DNA of 64,000 nt. It comes from Marinagarivorans cellulosilyticus (GTDB taxonomy: Bacteria; Pseudomonadota; Gammaproteobacteria; Pseudomonadales; Cellvibrionaceae). The DNA is taken from assembly GCF_021655555.1 (NCBI RefSeq), contig NZ_AP023086.1, positions 4,432,685-4,496,684 of the forward strand. Direction: 5' to 3'. The position numbers and the translations under genes were made by a program. The notes under the pieces were generated by a model, which had not been told where the DNA came from, did no database searches, and was given only the letters and a program-made list of their open reading frames with translations. Below, in pieces: positions 10,608 through 20,063 of the stretch (positions are counted from its first letter, which is position 1; every line of letters begins with the position of its first letter).

Positions 10608-12209
10608 TTATAAACGGGCAAACAATGTTAGTTGGCTAACCCGAATAAAAGATTGTTGAGCGGCTTGCAGTATTAGCGTTTGTTGCGATAAACGCGTAGA
10701 GGCTTCGGCATAATCGAGGTCACGAATATTTGAAAGCACATCGCGGCTGACTAACTCACTGTCAAAATGAAGGCTACGCGTACTATCTAACGTATTCATT
10801 CGCGCGCCAATGGATGCTGTCACATCCAATACACTCGTCTGCGCATTGTTTAAGTTGGCGATAGTGCTGGCCACTTGGTCTGATAATTGGTTGCGGCTGC
10901 TTTGACTCCCGTCATAGCTTTTCATGGCCTCACTAAAACGCGCTAACGTTGTTAAAATATCTTGTTTTTCAGACGAATCAATAAAGAACCGATCACCTAC
11001 ACCGGCTACCTCACCGTCGGTGGTGGTATAGCCGGCGATAGGATCAGCAATCCCTAAAAGCCCAGCGATATCGCCAGAGGCATCACCTAACTGCATGTTC
11101 ACGCCATAGTTTTGGCGCAAACCTTCACTATTGGCCGTTACTCCTAAGTTTTGCAGTTTTTCTGCATTGCCATTGGCTACATTATTTAACGCTGCCGTAA
11201 TATCAGCATTGCTATTAAAGGTACCGCTTAAAACAAAAGTTTCAACTTTACCCCCCACACGCAATGTAAAGGTTTCCCCTGGGGCGGCAATAACCGTTGG
11301 TATTACTGGCGCCGCTTCAGCGCCATAATCGAACCGAGCAACCTGCACTGGGGTGCCAGAAGCTGGTGACCCGCTAATGCGCACCGAAACACCTTGCACA
11401 ACAATTTCATCGCCGCCGGAGTAAATTTGATTCTCTGCTAATATACGATTGCTGCCACGCTCGGTGACCGTGTAATTTTTATTGGCTGGTGAGACTGCGT
11501 CGTCTGAATTAAAAGTAATGACAATATCATTAGGATAGAACCTATCATAGGCCGCTTGATCAACTACCTGCCCCACATTAATTTTGGCCGCTGGAGATGA
11601 TAGATTACCTTTGGCCTCGTAAGTACTAACGGTATTGCGCTCGCTCGCCACATCTAAAAATGCTCGTTTTCCCGAATCCGTCGCTGCGACTGTTGTATTA
11701 TTCGCTATTTTAATAAATTGCTGACCTTCATCGCCTTGGTAGCGAAAACCCGTAGAGGCGTCGCCGGAAAAAGGCACTCCCGCAGTACGGTAACCACCAA
11801 AAATGTAATCGCCATTGGCATTTTTAGTATTTACCAGATTCAATAATTCTTTTAGCTGCTCGTCCACTTCACTCGATAGCACAGCGTATTCATCAGTGCT
11901 TAAAGTTGCCGTATTCGCAGCCTTTAAGGCCAGCTCTTGCGTGCGCTGCAACAAGCTATTAACAGCTGATAATGCAGACTCCTCGATTGTTAAATTATTT
12001 TCAGCAATATCAATATTCTTTTGGTACTGAGCGGTTATTTCAAGCTCTTGCGTAATTTGCATAATTTTAGTGGCCGCCACAGGATCATCCGCTGGCGTTA
12101 ATACTCGTTTGCCTGTAGACATTTGCTCTTGCGTTTCAATCACCTCTTTATTGACGCGCGCTAGATTCTTATCGGCGATATTAAAAACCTGCAGTGAAGA
12201 TATACGCAT
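10608..12209 (-). CDS. flgL: Hook-filament junction protein FlgL
   Basis: Second of the two junction proteins between hook and filament, exported through the flagellar apparatus. Seen: the flagellin-like N-terminus MRISSLQVFNIADKNLARVN followed by TGKRVLTPADDPVAATKI, and the C-terminal flagellin-like helix with LDYAEASTRLSQQTLILQAAQQS. At 533 residues it is far longer than enteric FlgL (about 317), with the insertion between about residues 150 and 400 forming an extra exposed domain. Last gene of the run from flgF; the 48-base gap after flgK has no terminator, so it is probably cotranscribed. Confidence 0.95.
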   Translation of the reverse strand: MRISSLQVFNIADKNLARVNKEVIETQEQMSTGKRVLTPADDPVAATKIMQITQELEITAQYQKNIDIAENNLTIEESALSAVNSLLQRTQELALKAANTATLSTDEYAVLSSEVDEQLKELLNLVNTKNANGDYIFGGYRTAGVPFSGDASTGFRYQGDEGQQFIKIANNTTVAATDSGKRAFLDVASERNTVSTYEAKGNLSSPAAKINVGQVVDQAAYDRFYPNDIVITFNSDDAVSPANKNYTVTERGSNRILAENQIYSGGDEIVVQGVSVRISGSPASGTPVQVARFDYGAEAAPVIPTVIAAPGETFTLRVGGKVETFVLSGTFNSNADITAALNNVANGNAEKLQNLGVTANSEGLRQNYGVNMQLGDASGDIAGLLGIADPIAGYTTTDGEVAGVGDRFFIDSSEKQDILTTLARFSEAMKSYDGSQSSRNQLSDQVASTIANLNNAQTSVLDVTASIGARMNTLDSTRSLHFDSELVSRDVLSNIRDLDYAEASTRLSQQTLILQAAQQSFIRVSQLTLFARL

Positions 12210-12257
12210 AATGTTTACCTACTCAATAGAACTAGCGCCCTACTCGATTAACCGTCG

Positions 12258-15200
12258 TTAAAAAGAACTGATCAAAGTATCAAACAAACTTCGTGCCACC
12301 GAAATCACTTGAGCATTCGCCTGAAAAAACTGTTCAAAGCGGATAAGGTTTGCCGCTTCCTCATCGAGGTTAACCCCCGATATAGAATTGCGTAATGTTT
12401 CGGTTTGCTCCAATACGGCTTCTGCTGCTTCAGAATTAATTTTAGCGGCATTGGTTGTAATCCCAATTTCTTCCACTAACGTGCCGTAAGCATCGGTTAA
12501 GCTTGCAGTATTACCATTCATAATACGTGCGCTTTCAACATTGACTAACGCTAAGGCATTGCGGTTATCGGATGCCGCATCCTGATTAAAATCCAACGTG
12601 AAGCGATCACCAGTATCAGGGACACCAGACAAACTAACATCAATACCCAAATACGTAGAGGCAGAAAAATCAGACGCACTTGTATTGCCAAATAATAAAC
12701 TTGTGGGTGGGCGCGTTGTTAATGTGATGTCTTCGTCCATACGCACATTCATTGTGCCGCCAACCACAATTTGGCTTGGCGAATTATTGCCACTACCAAT
12801 TAGTGTCACAGGGTTGTGCTCACCATCGCTCACGCGGACACCATCACCATTTTGCGCAACGACACTAAAAGCTAAATCGTCGCCTTCCGAGCTGTAAACG
12901 CGTAATTCCGCTTTTCCCGTTACGGTATTTTGCCCCGCAACAGCATAAATGCCTTGCTGCTTTAAGGTTTCATTGCCATTAATGCGCGCCGCTAAATACT
13001 GATTAAAAGCCACAGGATCTGTGTCGGGGTCCGGTACACTTTGTACCATCGAACGGCTTCCCTCTACACCACCGGCACGGTACTCGACTAGTTCGTGTCC
13101 ATTCAGTGAAATTTGCAGCGGTTCATTACGAGATAAATTAAAATCTGACATTTGCGCATAGGTAAACGCATTGGCATCCACCCCTGGAATATTACTTAAC
13201 TGGCTGGCTAGTTCTCTTGCGCTGCCATGTAAATTACTGAACACAGTGTAAGTTGTAGGTGGTAAACCCGCTTGCGCTGGAGCTTTAGTTAAGGTTATAC
13301 GCTCTGCTGGGTAACCGTTACTTAGCGTTCCGACACCCTCAATACCATTAAGACCATCATTACTGGTATAAGACAAACCACTTTCGATACCAATATTCAA
13401 TAAATTATTTGCTGTACCATTCGCAGGACCACTGTAACTTTGAATACTTACATTACCGTAGCCCTCATCTACAGCATGAACCGCCAAACTTCGGTTACCT
13501 ACACCATCAATGGCAACATAGGCGCGAACACCAGAAGGCCCCAACTGACTATTTATGTGTCGTAAAAGCTCATCTTCAGAAGAGATATCTGAACCACTAA
13601 CAGTCACTGTCGTTAAGGTATCTTGTGCGCCAAGAACAGTATCACTTAAACCGACGACAAACGAAAACTGATTAACGCCAGAAAAATCATTAACACTGAA
13701 GTCCAACTCGCTAACGCCCGATACGGGATTCGGTGTATTAATGTAAGGCGGGTTAACCAGCGCTTGTGTTACTGGCGAACGGCCTTCAGGCAAACCCACC
13801 ATTTCGCCAGCCATCGATACCTGATGCTGACCTTCAATTGTGGGGAAAATAGGGTTACTCACGCCCGGAATAAAGCGCTGATTTCTTATTGGCGGATCGA
13901 GCTGCTTAGGGCTTGCAGGGTCCGAGTTATCTAACACATCATAAGTTCGCTCAGAGGTGAATTGAATAACCAGCGGAGGCGACATTTCCCCTACATGCTC
14001 AAATAACGGTAAAGCTTCACCCTCATTATTCGTTAATCCGATCACATTCCCCGCAGTAATTTTACCACTGCCAGTGTTCCCAATTTCAGCATCGGTTACC
14101 ACTGGTGCAGCAAAGGCAATATCCTCAGGGTTTGCAATTACACGGCCAAAATTGCGCGCGCCATTAGCAAGAGGCTTTAATGTAAACTCGTCACCCTCTG
14201 TAAAGCTACCACCAACAAATTCTAGCTCTAAACCATCAAATTCAACTGAGAAAGGGTAATCACCGGGTAATAAACCCGAAGCAACTTCAACACCACCGTC
14301 ATTGCGCGTAATGCTGTATAAACCATTTGATTTTATTTCAACAAGATAATTACTGGTTGTTAAGTTAGCGGTGTCTTTAATGTAAACACCAAGCTGCCTA
14401 TCGGCTGGTAATGTATTTTCACTGGATGAAATCGCACGCTGGCGGACATTTACAGGGTCGTTAATATCTGTAAAAAATCGACTTCCAAATTCATTTTCAG
14501 GCGTAATGCCTTGTTGATGGATACGATTAAATTCGTCGGCCATAACCACTGCAACACGCCCTAAACTATTGTAGGCAGGCTGCAAACTATCATCCCTAAA
14601 ACGTATTAAGGCGCCTAATTCACCGCCATTTACAGCTTGGGTAACGACCCGCCCTGCTTTGCCGTCAGATAAAATTACATCATCCACGCCACTACCATTT
14701 CGCCCAGGCTCTAGTGATAAAGTATTTACCTCTACACCGACCACAAGCGGCAAAGCACCGGCAATAAGTACGTTTGTTTGCCCGCGCCCCTGGTCAAATG
14801 TTTGTATGGGTACAAGTTTAGAAAGCTGGCGTAGGGCTTCATCACGTTGATCTAATAAATCGTTGGGGTCGCCGCCAGAACTTAATCCAATAGCATCGGT
14901 AATACGCAAATTTAGCTGGGCAATGTTAGTCACTAGTGCGTTAACTCGCTCAACGGCCACTTCCATACCATCGCGCACGCCACCTTCAAGCACCTGAAAA
15001 CGCGCATCTATACTATTAAAGCGATCCGCTAAATTTTCGGCCTCACTGACGATTAACTGCCGAGCTGGAATTGAGGTAGGATCATCGGCGCCGTTTTGCA
15101 TAGCCGCAAAAAAGGTTTGTAAACCACCGGTTAAACCCGTTGACTCGTTAGATAAAAGGTTATCCAATTGCGAGCTTTGATCAAAAAAGGCGGTTAAATC

Positions 15201-15452
15201 TGCCGCTAAACTAGAATCGATGCGCAACTGCTGCGAGACGTAACTGTTGGCGATCCGATCTACCGAATTTACATTCGCCCCATTACCCACAAAGCGCCCG
15301 CCCTGAACCGTCGCAGGATTAGTAATGGGATCTACCCGCTGGCGACTATAACCTTCAGTACCGGCATTGGATATATTGTGGCCGGTAGTGCTTAATGCTG
15401 CTTGGCTAACCCGTAAACCGGTAACGCTAATGCCTAATAAATCACTACCCAT
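12258..15452 (-). CDS. flgK: Hook-filament junction protein FlgK, oversized
   Basis: First junction protein on the hook. N-terminus MGSDLLGISVTGLRVSQAAL then TGHNISNAGTEGYSRQRVD, and the C-terminal SGVNLDEEAANLIRFEQFFQANAQVIS helix, are diagnostic. At 1064 residues it is about twice the enteric protein (about 547). The added mass lies in the middle (roughly residues 330-950), which contains several beta-rich segments, for example SVNDFSGVNQFSFVVG and VGGTMNVRMDEDITLTTRP; a segment like the latter ([13 protein letters not shown]) also occurs in FlgE here. It is eight bases behind flgJ and clearly in the same operon. Confidence 0.96.
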   Translation of the reverse strand: MGSDLLGISVTGLRVSQAALSTTGHNISNAGTEGYSRQRVDPITNPATVQGGRFVGNGANVNSVDRIANSYVSQQLRIDSSLAADLTAFFDQSSQLDNLLSNESTGLTGGLQTFFAAMQNGADDPTSIPARQLIVSEAENLADRFNSIDARFQVLEGGVRDGMEVAVERVNALVTNIAQLNLRITDAIGLSSGGDPNDLLDQRDEALRQLSKLVPIQTFDQGRGQTNVLIAGALPLVVGVEVNTLSLEPGRNGSGVDDVILSDGKAGRVVTQAVNGGELGALIRFRDDSLQPAYNSLGRVAVVMADEFNRIHQQGITPENEFGSRFFTDINDPVNVRQRAISSSENTLPADRQLGVYIKDTANLTTSNYLVEIKSNGLYSITRNDGGVEVASGLLPGDYPFSVEFDGLELEFVGGSFTEGDEFTLKPLANGARNFGRVIANPEDIAFAAPVVTDAEIGNTGSGKITAGNVIGLTNNEGEALPLFEHVGEMSPPLVIQFTSERTYDVLDNSDPASPKQLDPPIRNQRFIPGVSNPIFPTIEGQHQVSMAGEMVGLPEGRSPVTQALVNPPYINTPNPVSGVSELDFSVNDFSGVNQFSFVVGLSDTVLGAQDTLTTVTVSGSDISSEDELLRHINSQLGPSGVRAYVAIDGVGNRSLAVHAVDEGYGNVSIQSYSGPANGTANNLLNIGIESGLSYTSNDGLNGIEGVGTLSNGYPAERITLTKAPAQAGLPPTTYTVFSNLHGSARELASQLSNIPGVDANAFTYAQMSDFNLSRNEPLQISLNGHELVEYRAGGVEGSRSMVQSVPDPDTDPVAFNQYLAARINGNETLKQQGIYAVAGQNTVTGKAELRVYSSEGDDLAFSVVAQNGDGVRVSDGEHNPVTLIGSGNNSPSQIVVGGTMNVRMDEDITLTTRPPTSLLFGNTSASDFSASTYLGIDVSLSGVPDTGDRFTLDFNQDAASDNRNALALVNVESARIMNGNTASLTDAYGTLVEEIGITTNAAKINSEAAEAVLEQTETLRNSISGVNLDEEAANLIRFEQFFQANAQVISVARSLFDTLISSF

Positions 15453-15460
15453 GCGCCCTC

Positions 15461-16480
15461 CTAGCTTTTCCAGCCAGTTGTCGAAGCCGTGTTGTTATCT
15501 GATGCTGGCTTTTGCTCGGCATCGTTTAAGGTCTGCACTTTTTGATAAACAGCTTTAATTTTATTCGCGTATTGGGGGTCCGTTGCGTAGCCCGCTTGCT
15601 GTAAGGCTTCTACAAACTGGTGTCCATTACTGGCATTTTTTAGCGCATCACCATAACGCGGGTTAGCCTGTAAAAAACCGACAAAATCTTGAACACTGCT
15701 CGCAATGGAATCGTAACGCCGAAAACGCGCAGACTCCTTCACAGCAATGCCATCTCGATACTCGATAGTCTGCGTTTTAACACTATCGCCTTGCCAGCGT
15801 GAATCGGCTTTAATGTTAAATAAATTATTAGCATTTTTGCCGTAAGCATCTTTAACCATATGTTTACCCCAGCCGGTTTCTAATGCGGCTTGCGCAACCA
15901 TCATCAGCGGGTCCAAACCTAAAGACTTAGCTACTTTTTTGGCAACAGGTAACAGGCCTTGGGCAAATTCTTGTGGTGTTTTGGGTGAAAAGTCGAGCGG
16001 CTTCTCCATGGTTTTAGTTTTAACCGGTGGATTTTCGGTAACATTTTTATCGGTTAAATTTAATGTGGCTTGTAGCTGAGCATTATTCGATGGCGATAAG
16101 CTTCTATTTTTATGCATCTGACTATGATCTAAGCCCTGTAAATTGACTTTTTCAGGCTGAATATTACCTTTAAGCTGGCGGTATACCATATCCGCGATAC
16201 CCATCCCTCGGCCTTCCGATATATTCAGCGACATTTGCTGGTCGTGCATATCACGGTACATATTCTCGGCATTGCTATGCCCCATATTCCCTTCTTCAAA
16301 AACGGCATTGGTTTGTCGCATACCTTTAAAGAGTAAGCTGACAAACATAGATTCAAACTGTTTGGCCACTTTGTGTAAGGCAACATCTTTATCGCCTTCG
16401 GCTTTAATTTTTTGCAAACTGTTTAAATCGGTATAAGCCGCTGTCGTTTGAACCGGCGCGCGCGAAGATGCAGGTAACAT
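15461..16480 (-). CDS. flgJ: FlgJ: rod cap plus peptidoglycan glucosaminidase
   Basis: Caps the growing rod and opens the murein layer for it in the periplasm. Two domains are seen: the N-terminal rod-binding domain (about 30-105; VAKQFESMFVSLLFKGMRQTN) and a C-terminal glucosaminidase-type hydrolase from about 165, with the catalytic Glu in AALETGWGKHM (about residue 201) and NLFNIKADSRW. A Lys/Ser/Asn-rich linker separates them. The 339-residue length is typical of the two-domain form of beta- and gammaproteobacteria. It is 12 bases after flgI and 8 before flgK. Confidence 0.96.
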   Translation of the reverse strand: MLPASSRAPVQTTAAYTDLNSLQKIKAEGDKDVALHKVAKQFESMFVSLLFKGMRQTNAVFEEGNMGHSNAENMYRDMHDQQMSLNISEGRGMGIADMVYRQLKGNIQPEKVNLQGLDHSQMHKNRSLSPSNNAQLQATLNLTDKNVTENPPVKTKTMEKPLDFSPKTPQEFAQGLLPVAKKVAKSLGLDPLMMVAQAALETGWGKHMVKDAYGKNANNLFNIKADSRWQGDSVKTQTIEYRDGIAVKESARFRRYDSIASSVQDFVGFLQANPRYGDALKNASNGHQFVEALQQAGYATDPQYANKIKAVYQKVQTLNDAEQKPASDNNTASTTGWKS

Positions 16481-16492
16481 AATAAAGACCCT

Positions 16493-17605
16493 CTATATTA
16501 CTATAAGCTCTGCCCGCAGAGCACCGGCTTGTTTTAAAGCTTCCAATATGGCCATAACATCCCCTGGCGCAGCGCCTACTTCATTTACCGCTCGAACAAC
16601 GTCATCTAAAGTAGGCCCCGGCGCAAACTTAAACATGGGCAATAACTCTTCTTCTATATCAATATCGGTTTCTGGTACTACCGCTGTTTCACCATCGGCA
16701 AAGGCATTGGGCTGGCTCACCGCTAAGCTTTCGTCAACCGTGACGGTTAATGAACCATGAGTAATTGCAACAGGGAAAACACGCACATTCTGCCCGACGA
16801 CAATGGTACCTGTACGCGAATTAATGATGACTTTTGCGGCGGCCTCGGCCGGTACAATTTCGATATTTTCTAACAACGATAAGTAATCTACCCGATGCCC
16901 TGTATCCCTTGGTGCCTGTACAGAAATAGACACGGCATCTAACGGTTTAGCCGTATCTGGGCCAACGAGGTTATTGATACTTTTGGCTAACCTTTTAGCG
17001 GTTGTAAAATCGGGGGTATGTAAATTGAAAACAATAGTTTCTTTTTCCGCAAATGTATTGGGCGCTGAACGCTCGACTAAAGCACCATTGGGAATACGCC
17101 CAACGCTGGGAATATTCACTGTCACTTTAGAACCATCTCGCCCCTCGGCGCCAAAGCCACCAACCACCAAGTTGCCTTGCGCTATCGCATAGATTTTACC
17201 GTCAATCCCCTTAAGCGGCGTCATTAATAAGCTGCCACCGCGTAAACTTTTTGCATCGCCAATAGAGGACACTGTAATATCAATAGTTTGTCCAGGCTTG
17301 GAAAAAGCCGGCAATTCTGCGTGTACAGCAACCGCGGCGACATTTTTCAACTGGAAGCGAGTACCCGGCGGAATAGTAATGCCAAATTGTTTTAACATGG
17401 CATTAAAAGATTGTGTCGTAAATGGCGCTTGATTTGTTTTATCTCCAGAACCGTCAAGCCCTACTACAAGGCCATAGCCAATCAATTGGTTAGCACGCAC
17501 ACCCTCTATACTAGCCAGATCTTTTATTCGATCGGCATACACTAAAGGTACAAACCCGAAAGCGTGTATAAAAATCGCTAAAAATAATAAGCCACGCTGC
17601 CACAT
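16493..17605 (-). CDS. flgI: Flagellar P-ring protein FlgI
   Basis: Periplasmic P-ring subunit, assembled around the rod in the peptidoglycan layer. Start set at the ATG at 17605 because GAGG lies just upstream, overlapping the flgH stop codon; an in-frame GTG two codons earlier is the alternative. Seen: a signal peptide ending PLVYA before [28 protein letters not shown], the family hallmark, and conserved [11 protein letters not shown] and QGNLVVGG. 370 residues, as usual. The overlap with flgH indicates translational coupling of the L- and P-ring genes. Confidence 0.97.
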   Translation of the reverse strand: MWQRGLLFLAIFIHAFGFVPLVYADRIKDLASIEGVRANQLIGYGLVVGLDGSGDKTNQAPFTTQSFNAMLKQFGITIPPGTRFQLKNVAAVAVHAELPAFSKPGQTIDITVSSIGDAKSLRGGSLLMTPLKGIDGKIYAIAQGNLVVGGFGAEGRDGSKVTVNIPSVGRIPNGALVERSAPNTFAEKETIVFNLHTPDFTTAKRLAKSINNLVGPDTAKPLDAVSISVQAPRDTGHRVDYLSLLENIEIVPAEAAAKVIINSRTGTIVVGQNVRVFPVAITHGSLTVTVDESLAVSQPNAFADGETAVVPETDIDIEEELLPMFKFAPGPTLDDVVRAVNEVGAAPGDVMAILEALKQAGALRAELIVI

Positions 17606-17612
17606 AATCACC

Positions 17613-18308
17613 TCAGAACGGCCAATAACCGCTATTAAAGAAACGGCTCATAAAACCCATTGTTTGCGAAGATGCCAATTCCCCTGTACCGGTGTAAGTA
17701 ATTTGCGCATTAGCAATTTTTGTCGATAGTACTTCGTTATCGCTGGAAACATCGTCTGGCCGTACTAAACCGCTAATACGAATAAGCTCGGCACCGCGAT
17801 TAAGTGTCATCCATTTTTCGCCACGAATAACCAAAGTACCGTTTGGCCATACATCCATCACAGTAACGGTAATATTGCCGCGTAAACTATTGCTTTGCGC
17901 AGCATCGGCTTCACCGGTAAAATCGCGCTCAGCAGAAACACTCGTCGCTAAGGTATTGCCTCCGATTGTTACAGGGGCGCCAAAAACAGTCGGTGACGGC
18001 AACGAAATATCAGACTCTTTCGAAACCTCGACATTGGCCGATTTATTTGAAACCGTTTGCTCGCTTAATACCACAGTAACCAAATCGCCAATGCGATTAG
18101 CCTTTTGATCGGAAAATAGCTGCATCGCTGAGCGCTCACTAAATAGCGAGCCGTTTGTGGCAGGTACGGGCGGCACAGAAGGCATAACGACCGGTGCAAA
18201 ATGTGGATCGCCTGGCTGCGGTGTAGGCTGGGACGCGCAGCCTACCAGTAACAGGCCAAGACCACTTAAAGCGCCCGCTAACGGTATGCGTAAATATTTT
18301 AAATTCAT
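17613..18308 (-). CDS. flgH: Flagellar L-ring lipoprotein FlgH
   Basis: Outer-membrane L-ring subunit. Start set at the ATG at 18308, which gives a proper type II signal peptide ([20 protein letters not shown] then LVGC, lipid Cys at 24) and has AGGTGG upstream; a start 13 codons earlier would overlap flgG and spoil the signal. Seen: [26 protein letters not shown] and the C-terminal [20 protein letters not shown] with [15 protein letters not shown], all typical. 231 residues. Confidence 0.96.
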   Translation of the reverse strand: MNLKYLRIPLAGALSGLGLLLVGCASQPTPQPGDPHFAPVVMPSVPPVPATNGSLFSERSAMQLFSDQKANRIGDLVTVVLSEQTVSNKSANVEVSKESDISLPSPTVFGAPVTIGGNTLATSVSAERDFTGEADAAQSNSLRGNITVTVMDVWPNGTLVIRGEKWMTLNRGAELIRISGLVRPDDVSSDNEVLSTKIANAQITYTGTGELASSQTMGFMSRFFNSGYWPF

Positions 18309-18339
18309 ATTCACCACCTGCAATGCCAAATAACTCAAA

Positions 18340-19125
18340 TTAAACATTCTGTGTAATAAACTGCAGCATTTGATCAGCTGTTGATACCACTTTGGAATTC
18401 ATTTCATAGGCCCGCTGCGTGGTAATCATATTGACCATCTCTTGTACAATATCGACATTGGAATTTTCCAGCATACCTTGCATTAATTGGCCCATGCCAT
18501 TCTGTCCGGGCGCACCATTAATGGGGTCGCCACTACTGCCGGTTTGAACAAATAAATTACTACCGATAGCTTGTAGGCCCGCGGGATTAATAAAATCAAC
18601 AAGATCAATATTGCCGATGTTTTGCGGTGTGGGGTTACCGGGAATAGAGGCCGAAACCACGCCATCAGTACCAATAGTGACGTTATTTGCGCCTTCTGGA
18701 ATAGTAATATTGGGCTCTAGCAATAAACCACCGGCATTCACTAACTGACCATCGCGATTTAAGTGAAATTGGCCGTCGCGGGTATAGGCAATTTCACCGG
18801 AAGGCTGCAATATTTGTAAAAAACCGCGGCCATCGACTGCAACATCTAGCGCTTGATCGGTAACCTGTAAGCTACCTTCGGTAAATTGTTTTTGCGTTGC
18901 AACAACACGCACCCCCGTCCCTAACTGCAAACCTGTAGGCAACTGAGTATCAGCGGTTGAATCGGCGCCTGGCTGACGCTGAATTTGGTACAGCAAGTCT
19001 TCAAATACCGCGGTATCACGTTTAAAACCAATGGTCGACGCATTCGCCAAGTTATTCGCAACAGTCGTTAACTGCTTATCTTGAGCCGAAAGCCCTGTTT
19101 TACTGACATACAATGCTGCGTGCAT
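18340..19125 (-). CDS. flgG: Distal rod protein FlgG
   Basis: Main subunit of the distal rod. Starts MHAALYVSKTGLSAQDKQL and continues TVANNLANASTIGFKRD; ends NVDIVQEMVNMITTQRAYEMNSK with VVSTADQMLQFITQNV, both standard FlgG ends. 261 residues, as in enteric FlgG. A GAGG ribosome site is present. It follows flgF by 59 bases. Confidence 0.97.
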   Translation of the reverse strand: MHAALYVSKTGLSAQDKQLTTVANNLANASTIGFKRDTAVFEDLLYQIQRQPGADSTADTQLPTGLQLGTGVRVVATQKQFTEGSLQVTDQALDVAVDGRGFLQILQPSGEIAYTRDGQFHLNRDGQLVNAGGLLLEPNITIPEGANNVTIGTDGVVSASIPGNPTPQNIGNIDLVDFINPAGLQAIGSNLFVQTGSSGDPINGAPGQNGMGQLMQGMLENSNVDIVQEMVNMITTQRAYEMNSKVVSTADQMLQFITQNV

Positions 19126-19184
19126 AAATCACCTCAATGCCAAAATGGCCAATCTATTAGCGACATAACGTCGGCTAAAATGAA

Positions 19185-19934
19185 TTAATTATTAAACTGC
19201 ATTAAACGTGCAGAGCTTTCTGAGTTTTCTTTTGCTGTTGCCATCAGTTTCACATGCATTTCGTATTGCCGTGCCAGCGTTAACATGCTGGTTAATTCAT
19301 TGACAGCGCTTACATTACTGGCTTCTAAAAAACCTGATATCACACTAACAGCACCGTCGGGGTCTAATGGCTCTGGGTTATCCAATTGGCGAAACAAACC
19401 GTCTTCAGATTTACTTAAAGTCCCGGGATCTGGCTTGACTAATTTAATGCGATCGATTGCTGCTGGGGCGTCGACACCCTGCCCAGCAGCAATAATGGAA
19501 ATTGTGCCATCGGTACCAATTTCGACTTTAGAGTTAGGCGGCACGGCAACGGGCCCCGCGTTACCGATTACCGGCAACCCGTTGCCGGTACGCAACATAC
19601 CTACGCTATCAATAAACAAGTTGCCGGCACGGGTGTAGGCTTCTTCTCCGGTCGGTGCTTGCACCGTTAAAAAACCATCGCCTTCAATAGCAATATCAAG
19701 ATCGCGACCGGTTTGCTGTAAAGCACCATGGGCAAGGTTTGTAGCGGGTCGTTCGGTCATACTGAAGGCCCGTGTAGGTAAACCTTCACCATAAAATACC
19801 GGCATACTGCGCGCAGCGGCAAAATCAGACTTAAACGCCGTTGTATTGACGTTAGCTAAATTATTTGCATGTGCGGTTTGTGCCAGCATATTATGCTTGG
19901 CACCAGTCATTGCTATATAAAGCGCTTTATCCAT
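19185..19934 (-). CDS. flgF: Proximal rod protein FlgF
   Basis: Proximal rod subunit. N-terminus MDKALYIAMTGAKHNMLAQ with HANNLANVNTTAFKSD and C-terminal SNVSAVNELTSMLTLARQYEMHVK are FlgF-like. 249 residues. It is the first gene of its own transcription unit: a strong terminator lies between it and flgE, and a near-perfect sigma-54 promoter lies between that terminator and this start. Confidence 0.97.
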   Translation of the reverse strand: MDKALYIAMTGAKHNMLAQTAHANNLANVNTTAFKSDFAAARSMPVFYGEGLPTRAFSMTERPATNLAHGALQQTGRDLDIAIEGDGFLTVQAPTGEEAYTRAGNLFIDSVGMLRTGNGLPVIGNAGPVAVPPNSKVEIGTDGTISIIAAGQGVDAPAAIDRIKLVKPDPGTLSKSEDGLFRQLDNPEPLDPDGAVSVISGFLEASNVSAVNELTSMLTLARQYEMHVKLMATAKENSESSARLMQFNN

Positions 19935-19985
19935 TATTCACCCGCGTCAACTATTTGCTGTTTAAATTCTATTCAATAGTTGAAA

Positions 19986-20001
19986 TGCAAGGCCAGTGCC
20001 A
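19986..20001 (-). promoter_or_regulatory. Sigma-54 promoter of flgFGHIJKL
   Basis: Minus strand TGGCACTGGCCTTGCA: all of TGGCAC and TTGCA match consensus with correct spacing. It is 52 bases upstream of flgF and just downstream of the flgE terminator. Confidence 0.9.
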
Positions 20002-20006
20002 ACAAA

Positions 20007-20030
20007 AAACGGGGCCAAAAGGCCCCGTTT
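20007..20030 (-). terminator. Intrinsic terminator after flgE
   Basis: AAACGGGGCC, 4-base loop, GGCCCCGTTT, followed on the minus strand by more T residues. Strong and correctly oriented. It ends the flgBCDE transcript. Confidence 0.9.
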
Positions 20031-20063
20031 AAATAGTGGTAAATAATAAATGTTAAAGAAAAA

